Assembly: GCF_964355755.1 (NCBI RefSeq)
Contig: NC_092678.1
Coordinates: forward strand, 1,017,922 to 1,077,921
DNA from: Antedon mediterranea
Lineage: Eukaryota > Echinodermata > Crinoidea > Comatulida > Antedonidae
Length of the DNA stretch: 60,000 nt
Direction of reading: 5' to 3'
The notes under the pieces were generated by a model. That model made no database searches, was not told the origin of the DNA, and worked only from the letters and a program-made list of their open reading frames with translations. The position numbers and the translations under genes were made by a program. Of this stretch, positions 59,701-60,000 are shown in pieces (position 1 is the first letter of the stretch; the number at the start of each line of letters is the position of its first letter).

Positions 59701-59757
59701 AAATAAAGACAAACAAAATACATTTGCCACAAGTTTTACAAAACTATTAAGAAACAT
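36763..59757 (-). CDS. IL-17 receptor-like protein with EGF and HYR domains (SEFIR receptor)
   Basis: Single-pass immune-type receptor. I chained 15 coding exons (phases consistent throughout) into 808 residues: signal peptide 1 to about 27; IL-17R-like fibronectin ectodomain about 28-364; EGF-like 365-403; HYR 404-485; membrane span about 492-513; SEFIR domain about 545-690; Gln/Ser-rich tail to 808. IL-17 receptors signal by SEFIR-SEFIR contact with Act1/CIKS-type adaptors to activate NF-kB and MAPK. The ectodomain identity is inferred from the spacing of Cys and Trp/Tyr motifs (YVYWKAEYVDV, VFEYDCIYDLTPKRDYYMEAYAIPL) and from the SEFIR domain. The EGF and HYR insertion before the membrane is unlike vertebrate IL17RA-RE. 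The 9.5-kb first intron and several others are filled with satellites. Confidence 0.82.
37687..38047. repeat. 71-bp tandem repeat, 5 copies
   Basis: The unit contains GCTAGTGAGAACCAAGCTTT, ACATGCGCTACACAAGAACG and ATCTATTATTAGGTTACAT. It occupies most of the intron between the TM and SEFIR exons. The CTAGTGGGAACCA motif matches the complement of the dispersed element at 39336-39497 (GGTTCCCACTAG). Confidence 0.95.
38068..38223 (-). CDS. Transmembrane exon of the receptor (residues 486-537)
   Basis: EPKHEYT, then the hydrophobic stretch IAILGGLSFGIVLLIVIGCL, then the stop-transfer YRRINQSTSSKK. The donor G|GTAATATG is at 38067, only about 20 bp from the end of the 71-bp array in the next intron. 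Confidence 0.9.
38645..38890 (-). CDS. HYR-domain exon of the receptor (residues 404-485)
   Basis: A complete HYR (hyalin repeat) module in one phase-1 exon: DTVAPIF, a Cys, IVSWIAPTATDNVGIENVTT, FPGSNFKVGISLVTYTA and DVNGNEAECSFFVDV. These match the W-x-x-P-x-A-x-D-N-x-G and YTAxDxxGNxAxCxFxVxV hallmarks. A symmetrical 1-1 exon is what domain shuffling would move. Confidence 0.93.
39078..39194 (-). CDS. EGF-like exon of the receptor (residues 365-403)
   Basis: DSPCASNPCGSGICNAV, then IYNCTCDDNYEEVDGTCL. Six cysteines are in EGF spacing within a single 117-bp phase 1-1 exon. There is no full calcium-binding consensus at the start, although DSPCASNPC resembles one. Confidence 0.9.
39336..39500. 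mobile_element. Dispersed element, probable MITE
   Basis: Contains AAGCGTGGTTCCCACTAGAG and ACACAAGGACGTACGCGCAA, ending ACAAGCGAGTTGACCAATCAC. Pieces of it are the apparent seeds of the 71-bp array (37687-38047) and of the 19-bp array (51150-52555). Ends are not defined. Confidence 0.45.
39510..41215. repeat. 51-bp satellite, about 33 copies
   Basis: The unit is CTTACCACCACCGTACACAA, CACATACATCAATTAAAGTC and CATTGATTAGT. Variants are mostly at one site (TTC/TCC/TAC before ATTG). It fills the intron between the EGF exon and exon 41244-41300, ending about 28 bp from that exon's donor. Open frames on the minus strand (YGGGKTNQWTLIDVCVV repeats) are a consequence of a 17-codon unit, not a protein. 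Confidence 0.97.
41244..50064 (-). CDS. Ectodomain exons of the IL-17R-like receptor (residues 47-364)
   Basis: Exons in transcript order: 50025-50064 (KYEECTATTYNE), 49275-49433 (NCHGNIPYGDC, IELEWIKNLENRKYNLKI), 46352-46479 (VYHWKLKGIIILLFQHE, GECHHLSFSEKGI), 45543-45672 (VFEYDCIYDLTPKRDYYMEA), 45301-45357, 44925-44960 (PVEDLKICER), 44591-44760 (DNDYVYWKAEYVDVTPL, GFIVQFSVAPPSC), 43691-43792, 42518-42593 (LSVCNGACRSTPFPKF), 41244-41300 (HESVNYGIGYDRLSFNVT). Phases 1,1,0,1,1,1,0,0,1,1 agree at every junction. The two YW/Y-C blocks are what one expects of the paired fibronectin-III-like domains of IL-17 receptors. The small exons at 45301, 44925 and 42518 are the least certain. Confidence 0.72.
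41581..41670. repeat. 90-bp near-perfect hairpin
   Basis: CTTACCTGGATAAACCCGAC... at 41581-41617 is the inverted complement of 41634-41670 (...GTTGGGTTTATCCAGGTAAG): 37 paired positions with one G/A difference (a wobble in RNA), closing a 16-base loop. It could be a small foldback MITE, a pre-miRNA-like structure, or a recent inverted duplication. It is in the intron between receptor exons 42518-42593 and 41244-41300. Confidence 0.9.
41752..42100. repeat. 11-bp minisatellite (CCCTGGATGYR)
   Basis: About 30 copies of CCCTGGATGCA, CCCTGGATGTG or CCCTGGATGAA. All frames stay open over long stretches; no gene. Confidence 0.95.
42594..43690. other. Receptor intron with (TA)n microsatellite
   Basis: AT-rich DNA containing a TA dinucleotide run at about 43313-43362. 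Nothing else is recognisable. Confidence 0.7.
43867..44035. mobile_element. Dispersed element with CGTTACGCCACTG end
   Basis: Starts CAGTAACACAGAGGCCTGAG and ends ATAGCCGTTACGCCACTG. The interior (TTTCTCTGGGCACTGTTCAG) is shared with 34902-35063. The 8 bases outside each end (CGCACATT and TGCATATT) agree at 6 of 8, which could be a decayed hAT target duplication. Confidence 0.6.
44335..44545. repeat. 36-bp (2 x 18) tandem repeat, about 6 copies
   Basis: The unit is CTGATACCTAAGGAAGGGCT and TATACCAAGGGGTGGA, each half being a variant of an 18-bp ancestor. The array ends 45 bp from the donor of receptor exon 44591-44760. Confidence 0.92.
45755..46235. repeat. GTCATC-type trinucleotide/hexanucleotide repeat
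   Basis: Two blocks (45755-45905 and 45960-46235) of GTTGTCATCATC / GTCGTCATCGCT. It lies in the intron between receptor exons 46352-46479 and 45543-45672. The Asp- or Val-rich frames are artefacts. Confidence 0.9.
46770..49246. repeat. 44-bp satellite, about 56 copies
   Basis: The unit is GGGGACAATTTTCTGGACCC, CTATTCAGAGGACACTCC and TATTAA. Variants (AAAGGG, ACGGGG, AGGGGAAAA) recur as small sets, indicating block duplications. It ends 28 bp before the donor of receptor exon 49275-49433. The left flank (46560-46700) begins ACAGTAGAACTCCTCATTTG and the right edge GGTCCTGAAGGTG, both related to the single-copy element at 53868-53950. Confidence 0.97.
49434..50024. other. Short receptor intron, possible repeat
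   Basis: Contains a GC-richer segment (49655-49770) with a 116-codon plus-strand frame antisense to the receptor. No domain; probably a repeat fragment. Confidence 0.4.
50270..50470 (-). other. Open segment of unknown origin in receptor intron 1
   Basis: A 66-codon minus-strand frame with coding-like composition (CENGVGVPTSFTNYTTK, CQIQIDVIRLGGQFTGRAVE). It could be an alternative ectodomain exon of the receptor or a repeat remnant. I do not recognise it, and no convincing acceptor is seen. Confidence 0.3.
51130..52555. repeat. 19-bp satellite, about 74 copies
   Basis: The unit is ACGCACAGCGCAAAGAAGT with AAGG/AAAG and GCG/GCA variants. The right end (52390-52530) switches to a TTGCAAGGGCGTACGCACA variant and the left end (51150-51250) to more divergent units such as CCAAGGACGTACACTACGC. 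Nineteen is not a multiple of three and the unit has no stops, so up to six frames of 300-470 codons appear; none is a gene. Confidence 0.97.
52556..55595. other. Receptor intron 1, middle part
   Basis: AT-rich DNA without a recognisable exon. It holds a dispersed-repeat fragment near 52690-52750 (CATGCTCAAAGCGATTTAC), a pogo-like fragment at 53868-53950 (CTATTAAGGGGACACC ... GGTCCTGAAGGTGTTCC) and a 99-bp inverted-repeat MITE at 54385-54483. Confidence 0.6.
54385..54483. mobile_element. Pogo/Tigger-like MITE (99 bp)
   Basis: CAGTAAAACCCCTATTAAGC at the left and AATAAAAGGAGTTTTACTG at the right are inverted repeats with the CAGTNNAACYCC form of pogo-type ends. The target duplication is not clear. 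Confidence 0.65.
55590..56010. repeat. 25-bp tandem repeat, about 16 copies
   Basis: Essentially identical units of TAATAAAAAGGGTGGATTCT plus AAAAA, with only the first and last copies diverged, so recently expanded. Confidence 0.97.
56517..57140. repeat. (GAT/ATC)n trinucleotide tract, about 620 bp
   Basis: GATGATGAT interspersed with AATGAT, GAGGAT and GATCAT. It yields poly-Asp, poly-Met or poly-Ile frames on both strands that are not genes. Confidence 0.97.
57140..59619. other. Receptor intron 1, 5' part
   Basis: Contains a TTAA-type MITE at 57926-58078 and a cluster of TAGGCCTAGGCC palindromes at 58565-58890. A GA-rich stretch (59126-59150) precedes a segment with higher GC near 59160-59240. 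No exon is recognised. Confidence 0.6.
57926..58078. mobile_element. TTAA-type MITE copy, inverted orientation
   Basis: Reads CAAACTTTATGTGATAAAAA, GTGCCCATATGGACATGATG, CCATATTTGG and AGTTTGATAGTGTAGACAGAGC. It is the only copy outside the dynein gene and lies opposite to most of them. Confidence 0.88.
59620..59757 (-). CDS. Signal-peptide exon of the receptor (residues 1-46)
   Basis: MFLNSFVKLVANVFCLSLFW is a typical cleavable leader. It is followed by SGCVHSTSVSLGCSNNCSW, rich in Cys and with N-glycosylation-type NCS. The exon ends GAA|GTAAGT in phase 0 and joins in frame to exon 50025-50064 (TKYEECTATT). The link across 9.5 kb is inferred from phase and context only. Confidence 0.7.
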
Positions 59758-60000
59758 GATAGCGGCGCTACGACGTACGTAGTACTGCTACTGATAATAC
59801 TATGTGATCATTTAAACCGCCGCCGTCTCTGTATCTATATTATTACCCTTATATCATTTAACCCACCAATAAGAACACTGTGAAGTCACGTGGTGATTTA
59901 ATCCAGGTACGGTACTCTTTATGGACAAAAGAAGTACAATCCTGATGAATATATCGAAATATTGTGAATTATATGTGTTTCTTTCCTCTTAGTAAGCCTT
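59758..60000. promoter_or_regulatory. Upstream region of the receptor gene
   Basis: A palindromic E-box CACGTG lies at 59887-59892, about 130 bp upstream of the start codon. No TATA box or NF-kB site is obvious. The promoter assignment rests only on position. Confidence 0.35.

Overview
The window looks like genomic DNA of an AT-rich marine deuterostome invertebrate, most likely an echinoderm. Reasons: a vertebrate-like intron-rich axonemal dynein gene; a receptor combining EGF, HYR and SEFIR modules; abundant DNA-transposon MITEs and satellites; and clusters of the TAGGCCTA palindrome that I associate with echinoderm DNA. The species call is an inference. There is no bacterial, viral or CRISPR content.

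Three spliced genes fill the window. (1) 2773-30303, minus strand: an axonemal dynein heavy chain, closest by eye to DNAH12. I could chain 45 coding exons with consistent splice phase (about 3,232 residues), from the start codon to the AAA5 module; AAA6 and the C-terminus lie off the left edge. (2) 31511-35624, plus strand: IQUB (ubiquitin-like plus IQ motif), nine coding exons, 814 residues, complete. Genes 1 and 2 are head-to-head and share a short promoter with an RFX X-box, so two axonemal components are probably co-expressed from one ciliary promoter. (3) 36763-59757, minus strand: a 15-exon, 808-residue transmembrane receptor with signal peptide, IL-17-receptor-like ectodomain, one EGF-like repeat, one HYR domain, one membrane span and an intracellular SEFIR domain. 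This is an innate-immunity-type receptor of unusual architecture.

The rest is repeats. A palindromic MITE family has about 14 copies, 13 of them in the dynein introns, and carries CArG boxes. A 1.35-kb hAT-like element with an exact 8-bp target duplication sits inside a minisatellite. There are tRNA-derived SINEs, a LINE 3' end, and many tandem arrays with unit lengths of 11, 19, 25, 31, 33, 36, 44, 45, 51, 63 and 71 bp plus trinucleotides.

Two structural patterns stand out. At three dynein introns the tandem duplication contains the exon end and its 5' splice site, and many other arrays lie within 20-110 bp downstream of a splice donor. Several satellites also have units that match the ends of interspersed transposons in the same window, which suggests transposon-to-satellite conversion.

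Exon boundaries were read by eye from splice consensus and frame. They should be right to within a few bases but were not checked against transcripts.
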